Translations under genes and position numbers: made by a program
Assembly (NCBI RefSeq): GCF_011045835.1
Contig: NZ_CP047349.1
Location: 1,612,001 to 1,676,000, forward strand
Direction: 5' to 3'
From: Proteus terrae subsp. cibarius
GTDB lineage: Bacteria; Pseudomonadota; Gammaproteobacteria; Enterobacterales; Enterobacteriaceae
DNA length: 64,000 nt
Shown: one piece after another, positions 1 through 8,440 of the stretch
Layout of the letters: each line of letters opens with the position of its first letter
Numbering within the stretch: position 1 is the first letter of the stretch
Notes under the pieces: model-generated
The model's database searches: none
Told to the model about the DNA's origin: nothing
The model's input: only the letters and a program-made list of their open reading frames with translations

Positions 1-615
1 AATAAACAACGTTGGATTTACTCTGTATCTAAACAGTTATTAGACCGAGTTATTTGGGCTTATGGTGCCAAAGAAGGCCTGAAATTTACGTTGTTCCGTC
101 CATTTAACTGGATGGGGCCTCGTTTAGATAACTTAAATTCAGCGCGTATCGGTAGCTCTCGTGCAATTACACAATTAATTCTGAACTTAGTTGAAGGTTC
201 ACCAATTAAATTGGTTGATGGTGGTGAGCAAAAACGTTGTTTCACTGATATCAATGACGGTATTGAAGCTTTATTCCGTATTATTGAAAATCGTGATAAT
301 AAATGTGATGGTCAAATTATCAATATTGGTAACCCAACTAACGAAGCTAGTATTCGCGAATTAGCAGAAATGCTGTTAGATTGCTTCGAAAAACATGAGT
401 TACGTGGACATTTCCCTCCATTTGCAGGCTTTAAGAAGATTGAAAGTAGCAGTTACTATGGTAAAGGCTACCAAGATGTTGAACACCGTAAGCCAAGTAT
501 TAAAAACGCAGAGCGTTTATTGGATTGGAAACCAAGTATTGAAACTCGCCAAACAGTAGAAGAAACATTAGATTTCTTCTTACGTGGTGCAGTTGAAGAA
601 TTAGGCACTAAATAG
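1..615 (+). CDS. arnA: ArnA, C-terminal UDP-glucuronate decarboxylase domain (5'-truncated by window edge)
   Basis: The first 204 codons visible, read in frame from base 1, are the C-terminal part of the bifunctional ArnA, which oxidatively decarboxylates UDP-glucuronate to the UDP-4-keto-pentose and (in the missing N-terminal domain) formylates UDP-L-Ara4N. The short-chain dehydrogenase YSVSK motif lies at codons 7-11, matching E. coli Y463/K467, and HRKPSI places an Arg at codon 163, equal to E. coli R619, the proposed proton donor. The visible part ends exactly where the 660-residue E. coli protein would. Cytoplasmic. It is followed after 9 bases by arnD, so it belongs to the arn operon; the promoter is outside the window. 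Confidence 0.97.
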   Translation, partial: NKQRWIYSVSKQLLDRVIWAYGAKEGLKFTLFRPFNWMGPRLDNLNSARIGSSRAITQLILNLVEGSPIKLVDGGEQKRCFTDINDGIEALFRIIENRDNKCDGQIINIGNPTNEASIRELAEMLLDCFEKHELRGHFPPFAGFKKIESSSYYGKGYQDVEHRKPSIKNAERLLDWKPSIETRQTVEETLDFFLRGAVEELGTK

Positions 616-624
616 GAAAAAATA

Positions 625-1518
625 ATGAAGAAAGTTGGTTTGAGAGTTGATGTGGATACTTATCAAGGAACGAAACAAGGTATTCCACAACTGCTGGATG
701 TATTTGCCAGACATAACATTCATGCCAGCTTCTTCTTTAGTGTCGGGCCAGATAATATGGGGCGCCATTTATGGCGCCTTTTAAAGCCCAAATTTTTATG
801 GAAAATGTTGCGATCAAATGCTGCGTCACTATATGGTTTAGATATTTTATTAGCTGGGACAGCATGGCCGGGCAAAAGAATTGCTAAGAATTTAGGTTAT
901 TTGATGAAAGAAACCCAAGATGCGGGGCATGAAGTTGGCTTGCATTCATGGGATCATCAAGGTTGGCAGGCAAAAGTCGGACGCTGGTCAACAGAAGAAT
1001 TAATGCAACAAGTTCGTTTAGGTGTTGAAGCACTGGAAAAAGCACTTGAAAACCCTGTAAAATGTTCGGCAGTTGCTGGATGGCGAGCAGATGAACGCGT
1101 ATTAACAGTTAAAGAAACTTTTCAATTCGATTACAATAGCGATTGTCGAGGAACGCATCCTTTTAGGCCTATTTTAGAAAATGGTTCTATCGGTACGGTG
1201 CAAATTCCAGTAACATTACCAACTTATGATGAAGTGGTCGGTACAAAGGTAAAGGATGAAGATTTTAATCAATTTATTATTGATGAAATCAAAAAAGACA
1301 GTGGAATACCTGTTTATACTATCCACACCGAAGTTGAAGGAATGTCAAAAGCCGCTCAATTTGAGCAGTTACTGGCAATGATTGCAAATGAAGGCATCGA
1401 ATTCTGTCCGTTAAGCGATTTATTACCACAAGATAAAGAAACGCTTCCGATGGGTAAAGTTGTTCGATCTGACTTTCCAGGTCGAGAAGGCTGGTTAGGG
1501 TGCCAACAAGAGGTCTAA
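625..1518 (+). CDS. arnD: ArnD, 4-deoxy-4-formamido-L-arabinose-phosphoundecaprenol deformylase
   Basis: 297 residues, the usual family length. It removes the formyl group from undecaprenyl-phosphate-linked L-Ara4FN, which commits the sugar to transfer onto lipid A. The polysaccharide-deacetylase (NodB) fold shows in RVDVDTY near the N-terminus (Asp9/Asp11) and in HSWDH, giving metal-binding His107 and His111. The start ATG follows AGGAAAAAATA. It sits 9 bases after arnA and 7 bases before arnT, so co-transcription and coupled translation are likely. No signal peptide is seen; the enzyme works at the cytoplasmic face of the inner membrane on a lipid-linked substrate. Confidence 0.96.
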   Translation: MKKVGLRVDVDTYQGTKQGIPQLLDVFARHNIHASFFFSVGPDNMGRHLWRLLKPKFLWKMLRSNAASLYGLDILLAGTAWPGKRIAKNLGYLMKETQDAGHEVGLHSWDHQGWQAKVGRWSTEELMQQVRLGVEALEKALENPVKCSAVAGWRADERVLTVKETFQFDYNSDCRGTHPFRPILENGSIGTVQIPVTLPTYDEVVGTKVKDEDFNQFIIDEIKKDSGIPVYTIHTEVEGMSKAAQFEQLLAMIANEGIEFCPLSDLLPQDKETLPMGKVVRSDFPGREGWLGCQQEV

Positions 1519-1525
1519 CGAAACT

Positions 1526-3190
1526 ATGTTGAATAACCGGGCGAGTAAAATCGGGGCCATCCTCTTGGCTCTTTTTTTTGTTCTTACCTACTTATTTCCA
1601 TTGAACAGCCGGTTATTATGGCAACCAGATGAAACCCGTTATGCGGAAATTAGCCGTGAAATGGTGGTGAGCGGGAACTGGATTGTTCCTCATATGCTCG
1701 ATATTCGCTATTTTGAGAAGCCAGTAGCAGGTTATTGGATTAATAATGTTAGCCAATTAATTTTTGGTCACACCAACTTTGCTGTGCGTTTTGGCTCTGT
1801 TATTTCTATTCTCTTAAGCACATTACTTGTCTATTTATTGGCAAGAATGATGTGGCGTAACCGCCAAGTCGCTTTTGTTTCTAGTTTAATCTATTTATCC
1901 ATGTTCTTAGTGTTTAGCGTAGGTACTTATAGTGTATTAGATCCTATGTTGGCACTTTGGGTTACCGCGAGTATGGTTTGCTGTTTTTGGGCGCTTAAAG
2001 CCACCACAGTCAAAACAAGGATATTAGCGTGGATAACATTAGGGCTTGCTTGTGGTATGGCCTTTATGACCAAAGGATTTTTAGCGTTAGCTATACCAGT
2101 TATTGTCATGATACCTATCACACTGTATCAAAAACAATTTACGCAAATGTTGCTCTATGGCTTACTTGCTGTATTTAGTGCAGCACTAATTAGTTTGCCG
2201 TGGGCACTAGCTGTTGCAAAAGCAGAGCCTGATTATTGGCATTACTTCTTTTGGGTTGAACATATTCAGCGTTTTTCGGGTGAAGATGCTCAGCATAGTG
2301 CTCCATTTTGGTACTATATCCCAGTTGTTTTATTAGGTGTGATCCCTTGGCTTGGATTACTTCCGGGCGCATTAATGGGGGCTTGGAAGAAAAGACGTAA
2401 ACGTCCTGAATTATTCTTCTTGTTATGCTGGTTTGTCGTTCCGTTCTTATTTTTTAGTGTTGCGAAAGGTAAGCTACCGACTTATATGCTGCCATTTATG
2501 GCTCCACTAGCAATGCTAATGGCGAAATATGGCGTAGATTGTGCCCGTAAATTTAGAATGAAAGCGTTACGTATTAACGGCTATATTAATATCTTTATTG
2601 GTGTTGCTGTTGTTATCGCTATTTTAGTTATCCAGCTGGTCTCCTCAAAACCCATTTATATGCCATATGAATGGTCTAAATGGGTATTAGCTATAGTGGC
2701 ATTCTCATTATGGGGCATTATTGGTTATCTTTGCTCTACGCTTAATGGAAAACACTGGTTATGGGCTGCGTCTTGTTCGCTAGGCGTAAGCTTATGTATT
2801 GGCCAAGCAATACCGAATAGCAGCGTAGATGGCAAATTACCTCAAGAATTTATTCGCCAAAATATAGAGACATTAAACACAAGTAAATACATTGTGAGTA
2901 ATAGTGTAGGTATTGGTGCGGGGTTAGCATGGGAATTACAACGTAGCGATATTTATCTTTATGAAAGAACGGGCGAATTAACTTATGGTGTTGAAGAATA
3001 TCCAGATTCTCAGTATAAATTAATTAAACCTGATAATTTTGCTCAGTGGTTAGAAGATGCAAGAAAAGAAGGTCGTGTTTCAGTTGTTATTACGTTTAAA
3101 GATCCTAAGAAATTAGCACAATTGCCAAGACCCGAAGAACTGGTGACAAACCATCGAGTTGCTATTTTAACTTATGAGAAGCGTAATTAA
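1526..3190 (+). CDS. arnT: ArnT, lipid A L-Ara4N glycosyltransferase
   Basis: 554 residues (E. coli about 550). This GT83 integral inner-membrane enzyme transfers L-Ara4N from undecaprenyl phosphate to lipid A phosphates on the periplasmic side, lowering negative charge and giving polymyxin resistance. An N-terminal hydrophobic helix is followed by the conserved DETRYAE motif at about residues 35-41 (acidic residues of the first periplasmic loop), then many hydrophobic segments and a soluble C-terminal domain. Its stop shares one base with the arnE start (TAATG). A run of eight T within codons 16-18 is a possible slippage site. Confidence 0.96.
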   Translation: MLNNRASKIGAILLALFFVLTYLFPLNSRLLWQPDETRYAEISREMVVSGNWIVPHMLDIRYFEKPVAGYWINNVSQLIFGHTNFAVRFGSVISILLSTLLVYLLARMMWRNRQVAFVSSLIYLSMFLVFSVGTYSVLDPMLALWVTASMVCCFWALKATTVKTRILAWITLGLACGMAFMTKGFLALAIPVIVMIPITLYQKQFTQMLLYGLLAVFSAALISLPWALAVAKAEPDYWHYFFWVEHIQRFSGEDAQHSAPFWYYIPVVLLGVIPWLGLLPGALMGAWKKRRKRPELFFLLCWFVVPFLFFSVAKGKLPTYMLPFMAPLAMLMAKYGVDCARKFRMKALRINGYINIFIGVAVVIAILVIQLVSSKPIYMPYEWSKWVLAIVAFSLWGIIGYLCSTLNGKHWLWAASCSLGVSLCIGQAIPNSSVDGKLPQEFIRQNIETLNTSKYIVSNSVGIGAGLAWELQRSDIYLYERTGELTYGVEEYPDSQYKLIKPDNFAQWLEDARKEGRVSVVITFKDPKKLAQLPRPEELVTNHRVAILTYEKRN

Positions 3191-3531
3191 TGTCATTTGT
3201 TTTATTGCTAATCGTGAGCTTTTTGACCTGCATAGGACAGGTGTGTCAAAAACAAGCGGTGGTTAGCTGGCAAAGTGATTCATTAACAAAAGCCAGAAAA
3301 ACGATTTTCTGGCTTTTTGTTGCCATTGTAATGCTTGGCTTGGGGATGCTTTTTTGGTTACGACTATTACAAATTCTCCCACTAAGTATTGCTTATCCTA
3401 TGTTAAGCATTAATTTTATTGTAGTGACATTAATTGGCCAGTTTGTTTATAAAGAGCCTGTTAATGTGAAACATTGGATTGGCATCGCATCAATTATGGT
3501 CGGCATTGTATTGATGAGTATACAAGCATGA
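3190..3531 (+). CDS. arnE: ArnE, subunit of the L-Ara4N-phosphoundecaprenol flippase
   Basis: 113 residues, small multidrug resistance/EamA-like, with four hydrophobic segments. With ArnF it is thought to flip undecaprenyl-phosphate-L-Ara4N across the inner membrane so that ArnT can use it. The start codon overlaps the arnT stop by one base and the stop overlaps the arnF start as ATGA, the usual arrangement for translational coupling. Residues such as LSIAYPMLSINFIVV in the last third are typical of the family. Identification rests on sequence and operon position. Confidence 0.93.
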   Translation: MSFVLLLIVSFLTCIGQVCQKQAVVSWQSDSLTKARKTIFWLFVAIVMLGLGMLFWLRLLQILPLSIAYPMLSINFIVVTLIGQFVYKEPVNVKHWIGIASIMVGIVLMSIQA

Positions 3532-3926
3532 AAGGCTATTTATGGGCAATTGGAAGCGCACTGTTAGTAACAGCAGCTCAATTGTTGTTAAAGTTTGGCA
3601 TGTCTGAACTACCAGAACTACAGCTAGAAAAACAGTGGTTTGATATTACATGGTTATGGGCGAATATAGCGCCAATTGCTATCGTGTTTGTTGGTCTTGT
3701 CGGTTATGTCCTTTCTATGGTTTGCTGGCTATTCACTTTACGTACCATTCCTTTAAATAAAGCCTATCCGCTGATCAGTTTGAGTTATGTGTTTGTTTAT
3801 ATTCTTGCAGTGATATTACCGTGGTTTCAAGAAACACCATCATGGACAAAAACAGCGGGTGTAGCATTTATTATGATTGGAGTGTGGTTGATAAGTCAAA
3901 AAACGAAAGAGGCACAATCACATTAA
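3528..3926 (+). CDS. arnF: ArnF, second subunit of the L-Ara4N-phosphoundecaprenol flippase
   Basis: 132 residues starting MKGYLWAIGSALLV; the ATG overlaps the arnE stop (ATGA), and a longer reading frame from 3474 would run backwards into arnE, so 3528 is preferred. E. coli ArnF has 128 residues. Four hydrophobic segments are visible, with LNKAYPLISLSYVFVY in the third quarter matching the ArnE/ArnF family. It pairs with ArnE. It is the last arn gene: no arn-type gene follows, and I see no convincing intrinsic terminator in the 149 bases before nlpC. Confidence 0.93.
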   Translation: MKGYLWAIGSALLVTAAQLLLKFGMSELPELQLEKQWFDITWLWANIAPIAIVFVGLVGYVLSMVCWLFTLRTIPLNKAYPLISLSYVFVYILAVILPWFQETPSWTKTAGVAFIMIGVWLISQKTKEAQSH

Positions 3927-4020
3927 ATTAATGATTATAAAATTTATTTTCTGATCCTTGTTGTTAATTGTGCGATTTATTCTATTAATCATCACTCATT
4001 CATCTTCAATAACTTGTTTT

Positions 4021-4053
4021 TGCTTAAAAAAGCAGATAGATTTTAAAATCTAT
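4021..4053 (+). repeat. Tandem small hairpins upstream of nlpC
   Basis: TGCTTAAAAAAGCA (4021-4034) can form a small stem-loop, and it is followed by a perfect 18-base palindrome, ATAGATTTTAAAATCTAT (4036-4053). Together they lie 22 bases upstream of the preferred nlpC start. They could be a weak end to the arn transcript or an operator or leader structure for nlpC; the sequence alone does not decide. Confidence 0.5.
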
Positions 4054-4075
4054 GGGAACAATAATGGTGGATGTA

Positions 4076-4567
4076 ATGAGAAAGTCCGTTTTCTATCCTT
4101 TCTTACTCTGTATTATTCTGCTGGCTGGGTGTTCATCTAGCCCGTCGAAGCGTATTCCACCAGCTCCTCCCTTAAAAACACAACTTTCCGATCCTATCAT
4201 GGTGATAGTGCAATTAAAGTCGCAACTTGAGCAATGGTATGGCACGCCATATAGCTATGGTGGAATGACTCCTTCTGGTATTGATTGCTCAGGCTTTGTG
4301 TATAAAACTTACAGTGATCGTTTTGATATAAAACTTCCACGAATGACTATTGATCAAACCAAATATGGTACACAAATCAGCAAAAGTGATTTAATGCCGG
4401 GTGATTTGGTTTTCTTCAAAACGGGGGGCGGTGAGAATGGGCTCCATGTTGGTATTTATGATACTGATAATACGTTTATTCACGCATCAACTAGCAAAGG
4501 GGTAACTCGTTCGTCCCTTGATAACGTCTATTGGAAAAAAACATTCTGGCAAGCCCGCCGATTGTAG
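4076..4567 (+). CDS. nlpC: NlpC, NlpC/P60-family lipoprotein (peptidoglycan endopeptidase)
   Basis: 163 residues from the ATG at 4076, chosen because GGTGGA lies five bases upstream; ATGs at 4052 and 4064 are in frame but lack a good Shine-Dalgarno. The N-terminus MRKSVFYPFLLCIILLAGC is a lipoprotein signal with lipobox LAGC, so Cys19 is acylated. The P60 catalytic residues are visible: Cys71 in DCSGF, His124 in GLHVGIY and His136 in FIHAS. Closest to E. coli NlpC (154 residues). It is probably a D,L-endopeptidase cleaving peptide stems in the periplasm. In E. coli nlpC is near btuD; here it follows the arn operon. Confidence 0.93.
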   Translation: MRKSVFYPFLLCIILLAGCSSSPSKRIPPAPPLKTQLSDPIMVIVQLKSQLEQWYGTPYSYGGMTPSGIDCSGFVYKTYSDRFDIKLPRMTIDQTKYGTQISKSDLMPGDLVFFKTGGGENGLHVGIYDTDNTFIHASTSKGVTRSSLDNVYWKKTFWQARRL

Positions 4568-4644
4568 TTTCGTGCCATTTAACAGCCTAATATATTGAGA
4601 GTTATGGTATCTTATACCTTATTTTCTTCATATAGGTATTCCTT

Positions 4645-5664
4645 ATGTCAGGCAAATTGCGTCTGTTAATTTCCGAGTCTTATGATCCTTGGTTTAACCT
4701 TGCTGTTGAAGAGTGTATTTTTAGACAAATGCCCGCTGATCAACGAGTGCTTTTCCTTTGGCGTAACGATAATACGGTAGTTATTGGTCGAGCACAGAAT
4801 CCATGGAAAGAGTGTAATACCCGCAAAATGGATGAAGATGGTGTGAAATTAGCTCGTCGCTCAAGTGGTGGTGGTGCCGTTTTCCATGATCTTGGTAATA
4901 CCTGTTTTACCTTTATGGCAGGAAAGCCTGAGTATAATAAAACGATTTCAACTCAAATTATTCTTGATGGATTATTAAAAGCGGGCATTAATGCTACGGC
5001 ATCAGGACGTAATGATTTAGTGGTTCCTCAAGATGATGGTGAAAGAAAAGTTTCAGGCTCAGCTTATAAAGAGACAAAAGATCGTGGTTTTCATCATGGT
5101 ACATTATTAATAAATGCTAATTTGTCTAGATTAGCTAATTACCTCAATCCAGATCCGAAAAAGCTTCAAGCTAAAGGGATCACTTCTGTACGCTCCCGAG
5201 TGGCTAATTTAGTTGAGCTTAAACCGGATATTACCCACGAAAAACTTTGTGAAACTATCACTGAAAGCTTTTTTGAATACTATGGTGAGCAAGTAGAAGC
5301 AGAGATTATATCTCCACAAAAATTACCTGATTTACCTGGTTTTGAAGAAACGTTTGCTAAGCAAAGTAGTTGGGAATGGAATTTTGGGCAAGCTCCTGCA
5401 TTTTCACATCTTTTAGATAACCGTTTTAAATGGGGGGGGGTTGAGCTGCATTTTGATATTGAGCGTGGTAATGTTATCAGAAGCCAAATATATACAGACA
5501 GTTTAGATCCCGCACCATTAGAAGCACTATCTGAGATGTTGGTAGGGGAACGTTATACACCTGAGTCTCTAAAAGGGCTTATTGAGCAACTCATTGTGCG
5601 TTATCCTAATAATAAAATAGAGCTTAATGAGCTTCAAGAATGGCTTGTTGCAGCGATAGCGTGA
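4645..5664 (+). CDS. lplA: LplA, lipoate-protein ligase A
   Basis: 339 residues (E. coli 338). It activates free lipoate with ATP and attaches it to lipoyl domains of 2-oxoacid dehydrogenases and GcvH. Visible motifs are [12 protein letters not shown] (71-82), the lipoyl-AMP pocket, and the catalytic Lys of RKVSGSAYK (Lys135). The C-terminal accessory domain begins near residue 245. A run of nine G (5432-5440) encodes the Trp-Gly-Gly-Val stretch at about residues 263-266 and is a potential slippage site. It is followed by a terminator and is convergent with pqrA. Confidence 0.96.
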   Translation: MSGKLRLLISESYDPWFNLAVEECIFRQMPADQRVLFLWRNDNTVVIGRAQNPWKECNTRKMDEDGVKLARRSSGGGAVFHDLGNTCFTFMAGKPEYNKTISTQIILDGLLKAGINATASGRNDLVVPQDDGERKVSGSAYKETKDRGFHHGTLLINANLSRLANYLNPDPKKLQAKGITSVRSRVANLVELKPDITHEKLCETITESFFEYYGEQVEAEIISPQKLPDLPGFEETFAKQSSWEWNFGQAPAFSHLLDNRFKWGGVELHFDIERGNVIRSQIYTDSLDPAPLEALSEMLVGERYTPESLKGLIEQLIVRYPNNKIELNELQEWLVAAIA

Positions 5665-5695
5665 TTTTTATCAATGTTAGAAAATAATAAAAAAC

Positions 5696-5723
5696 AAAAA
5701 CCAGCTAAAAGAGCTGGTTTTTT
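5696..5723. terminator. Bidirectional terminator between lplA and pqrA
   Basis: AAAAACCAGCT, a five-base loop, then AGCTGGTTTTTT: an 11-base stem with A- and T-tracts on both sides, so it can end both the plus-strand lplA transcript and the minus-strand pqrA transcript. Confidence 0.88.
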
Positions 5724-5751
5724 CATGAAGAATAATATGATGTGAAATTGA

Positions 5752-6120
5752 TTAGTGATTTTCACATGACATAAAGCAATGAGTGTCTGGCATTTTGCCA
5801 TTTTCTCTAAATTTAGCGGGCGTAGTATTGAAATGCTTTTTAAAGATACGTGTAAATGTTGCTTGAGAGCTAAAGCCATACATTAAAGCGATATCTAAAA
5901 TAGACATATCTTTTTCTTGTAATGATTTAGCCGCTTCTAATAAGCGACGTTTACGAACATATTCGCCTAATGTACAACCTTTAAAATCTTTAAAAATGCG
6001 TTGCAAGTGCCACTTCGAATAGCCGCTTTTATTTGCAATCGTATCGATTTTTATACCTTCGTTACGTTGTAACTGGGTTTCTAACCATTTCAGAATATCA
6101 TTAACGACATTTTCAGCCAT
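5752..6120 (-). CDS. pqrA: PqrA-type AraC/XylS transcriptional activator (MarA/SoxS/RamA-like)
   Basis: 122 residues from the ATG at 6120, which has a strong GGGAGG four bases upstream; an upstream in-frame ATG at 6132 has none. The whole protein is an AraC DNA-binding domain with two helix-turn-helices: IDTIANKSGYSKWHLQRIFK near residues 24-43 and ILDIALMYGFSSQATFTRIFK near 74-94. It lacks a ligand-binding domain, as in MarA, SoxS and RamA. The length equals my memory of Proteus PqrA, which raises multidrug resistance by activating efflux genes; direct targets here are not visible. Its leader can form a hairpin covering part of the ribosome-binding site, and a Fur-like box lies 119 bases upstream. 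Confidence 0.85.
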   Translation of the reverse strand: MAENVVNDILKWLETQLQRNEGIKIDTIANKSGYSKWHLQRIFKDFKGCTLGEYVRKRRLLEAAKSLQEKDMSILDIALMYGFSSQATFTRIFKKHFNTTPAKFRENGKMPDTHCFMSCENH

Positions 6121-6124
6121 AAAA

Positions 6125-6144
6125 CCTCCCACAAAAATGGTGGG
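6125..6144 (-). promoter_or_regulatory. Hairpin overlapping the pqrA ribosome-binding site
   Basis: In the pqrA mRNA, CCCAC, a seven-base loop and GUGGG form a stem whose 3' arm shares three G with the Shine-Dalgarno GGGAGG (6125-6130). This could limit translation initiation. The stem is only five or six base pairs, so it is a candidate. Confidence 0.45.
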
Positions 6145-6238
6145 GACACAGTGCCCAAGTAAATAGAATAGTAACGTATGTTATTTATAATCTATTTTAA
6201 GCATGGGGAAAATAACAGGTAGGCAAAAAGTGCTTTTC

Positions 6239-6257
6239 GTGATTGATAATCATTATC
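6239..6257. promoter_or_regulatory. Fur-box-like site between pqrA and hmuV
   Basis: GTGATTGATAATCATTATC matches the 19-base Fur consensus at 16 positions, including the complete 13-base core GATAATCATTATC. It is 119 bases upstream of pqrA; the hmu operon ends on the other side, so it can only serve pqrA or an unannotated plus-strand transcript. The rest of the gap (6258-6577) holds a small hairpin at 6292-6309 and nothing else I can identify. Confidence 0.65.
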
Positions 6258-6577
6258 ACAACGATAGGTGTGGCTTATATAGCTCAAGTAAGGTTCAGTT
6301 TGCTGAATCTTTATGATCAAAGATGTTAATTTGTATGACTTTTACTTTGTTGAATTTATTGATTTATTTTTTAACCTAATAGTTCTGTTATACCTTTTAT
6401 TTTTAGCTTTGTTATGTTTTTTGTGCGAAATAAAAGCTAATCATTGATTAAAGTGTATTTTAAAGTCAATTTATTTGACTAAATGTTGAAAAAGTAAAAT
6501 AAGATTTATTAATCAATTTGCGTGGTGTACCTTCACTATTTTATTTTCAATTGATCAGTTTATTGAGAATAAAATAA

Positions 6578-6618
6578 CTAAGTCACCCCTTAAAAAATAA
6601 AGCTAAGAGGTGACTTAG
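6578..6618 (-). terminator. Terminator of the hmu operon
   Basis: A 14-base stem (CTAAGTCACCCCTT at 6578-6591 against AAGAGGTGACTTAG at 6605-6618, one G-U pair) closes a 13-base loop. Read on the minus strand it comes 26 bases after the hmuV stop and is followed by a T-rich tract. Confidence 0.75.
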
Positions 6619-6644
6619 TAAAAATAACCGCGGTTAACATTCTT

Positions 6645-7439
6645 TTAAGGACGTAGAAAGACTTGAGGGTAAAAATGTTCTGGATGAGTATTAACACTCA
6701 CATCTGCACCATACCATTTTTGAATATTCTCTGTTGTGAGTACACCGTATGGTGTACCTTCACAAACTAACTTTCCTTGATGCAGTAATAAAATTCTATC
6801 AGCATAAAGAGACGCCAAATTAAGATCATGTAAAACACAACACACCATAAGATTTTGTGTTTTTACTAATTGTTTTAATAAACGTAAGCTATGTTGCTGG
6901 TGATAAAGATCAAGTGCGGAGGTAGGTTCATCCAGGAATAAGACAGCTTCTTGTGGCATAGGGTGCCATAATTGCGCTAGAACTCTAGCAAGCTGTACTC
7001 GCTGTTGCTCACCGCCTGATAATTGGCGATAGTCTCTATCCTTAAATTTTAAACAGTCCGTTTGGAGCAGAGCAGTCTCAATTGCAATTTTCTTATGTTG
7101 TTGTCCATGAGGCGTTCTTCCCATAGCAACCACTTCTTCTACTGAAAATGAAAATGAAAGCTGACTGTTTTGTCGCATAACGGCGCGGTTTTGCGCTAAT
7201 CGTTGGCTATTCCATTGTGAGTAGGTTTTTTGTTTAAAATAACACTGACCTTGCGTTGGTGTTGTATAGCCTGTTAATAAGCGCAATAGCGATGATTTTC
7301 CTGCCCCATTGGGACCAATAATGGTAACCAATTCCCCAGCATTAAGTGAAAGTGACACATCATCAATAATGATCTTGTTGCCAATTTGATAAGTTAAGTT
7401 ATTTCCATAGAGCAATGGCGTGTTTTGATTTTCAATCAT
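6645..7439 (-). CDS. hmuV: HmuV, heme ABC transporter ATPase
   Basis: 264 residues from the ATG at 7439 (AGGAAG upstream), overlapping the hmuU stop as ATGA; a longer frame from 7475 would lie inside hmuU. Walker A GPNGAGKS is at 42-49, the signature LSGGEQQ at 140-146 and Walker B AVLFLDEP at 165-172. It powers heme import through HmuU from the periplasmic carrier HmuT. It is the last gene of the heme operon. The family is FepC/BtuD-like. Confidence 0.94.
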   Translation of the reverse strand: MIENQNTPLLYGNNLTYQIGNKIIIDDVSLSLNAGELVTIIGPNGAGKSSLLRLLTGYTTPTQGQCYFKQKTYSQWNSQRLAQNRAVMRQNSQLSFSFSVEEVVAMGRTPHGQQHKKIAIETALLQTDCLKFKDRDYRQLSGGEQQRVQLARVLAQLWHPMPQEAVLFLDEPTSALDLYHQQHSLRLLKQLVKTQNLMVCCVLHDLNLASLYADRILLLHQGKLVCEGTPYGVLTTENIQKWYGADVSVNTHPEHFYPQVFLRP

Positions 7440-8440
7440 GACATTCTTCCTGCGGGTTGTCGTAAGATAAGCCAAAGGAAATAAGGGCCACCAATTAATC
7501 CTGTAATGAGTCCAACAGGGATTTCAGCTGGAGATACTAGTGTTCGTGATAATGTGTCAGCGGCGAGTAACAGTGTTGCACCACCCAAAATGGTGGCAGG
7601 TAATAACCATACATGATTACTACCAATACGCATGCGAATAAGGTGTGGAACCACAAGTCCAATAAATCCAATAACACCACTCAGTGCAACAGCACAACCA
7701 ATTAGGATGGCGCTAAGAAGCAACAAAATAAACTTGGTTCTTCTTACATTTAGCCCTAAGTAATGTGCCTCTTCATCACCAAGTTGTAATAGATTTAATT
7801 TATGGCTTTGCCAGCATGCCAAAATACTGACAGGAATGATCACAAGGGTAGCAATAGATAAGGTTTTCCAATCAATCTGGCTTAATGAACCCATCATCCA
7901 AAGTGAGAATTGGCGTAACTGTTGGTCAGTGCTAATGTAACTTAATACACCAATAAAGGACATGCAAAGCGCATTGATAGCAATACCTGCAAGCAATAAG
8001 CGCGCTAAATTACCATCACTCAATTGATGTAATGAGAAGATAATCATAGCTACAATTAAACCGCCAACAAAGGCGGCGACAATATGGCTATAGAATGCAA
8101 AGGCTGGTGAAAAAGAGAAGGGTAGAATAATAACGATGGCAACCATCAGTGCTGCACCGCTACTAATACCCAATAAACCGGGATCAGCTAACGAATTTCT
8201 AAATAACCCTTGCATTATCGCACCGGATATTGCTAAAGCGCCTCCAACAAGAATGGCTAATAATACGCGAGGTAAACGGATATCTAGCCAAATTTGCCAT
8301 TCCATATCATCAAAAGAACTATTCCATAATGTATGAAACGAAAGGGCTAATGCTCCGCTATTCACAGAAATTAATGTAACAGTGGTGAGTAAAAAGAATA
8401 AAACTAAAATACTCATCCACGGTGAACGAAAACGAGACAT
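7436..8440 (-). CDS. hmuU: HmuU, heme ABC transporter permease
   Basis: 334 residues, FecCD/BtuC-type permease with about ten hydrophobic segments. GALAISGAIMQGLFRNSLADPG (residues about 63-84) is the conserved early motif and GLVVPHLIRM near residue 256 the ATPase-coupling loop. It forms the inner-membrane heme channel with an HmuV dimer. Its start shares one base with the hmuT stop and its stop overlaps hmuV, so the three genes are tightly coupled. Confidence 0.94.
   Translation of the reverse strand: MSRFRSPWMSILVLFFLLTTVTLISVNSGALALSFHTLWNSSFDDMEWQIWLDIRLPRVLLAILVGGALAISGAIMQGLFRNSLADPGLLGISSGAALMVAIVIILPFSFSPAFAFYSHIVAAFVGGLIVAMIIFSLHQLSDGNLARLLLAGIAINALCMSFIGVLSYISTDQQLRQFSLWMMGSLSQIDWKTLSIATLVIIPVSILACWQSHKLNLLQLGDEEAHYLGLNVRRTKFILLLLSAILIGCAVALSGVIGFIGLVVPHLIRMRIGSNHVWLLPATILGGATLLLAADTLSRTLVSPAEIPVGLITGLIGGPYFLWLILRQPAGRMS

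Noticed and set aside
5634..5879. 81-codon minus-strand ORF across the lplA-pqrA terminator
   Set aside because: It would read through a strong bidirectional terminator and overlaps both real genes in other frames.
6258..6577. Possible RyhB homologue behind the Fur box at 6239
   Set aside because: The RyhB core that I remember is not present, and no terminator hairpin with T-run follows on the plus strand at a suitable distance.
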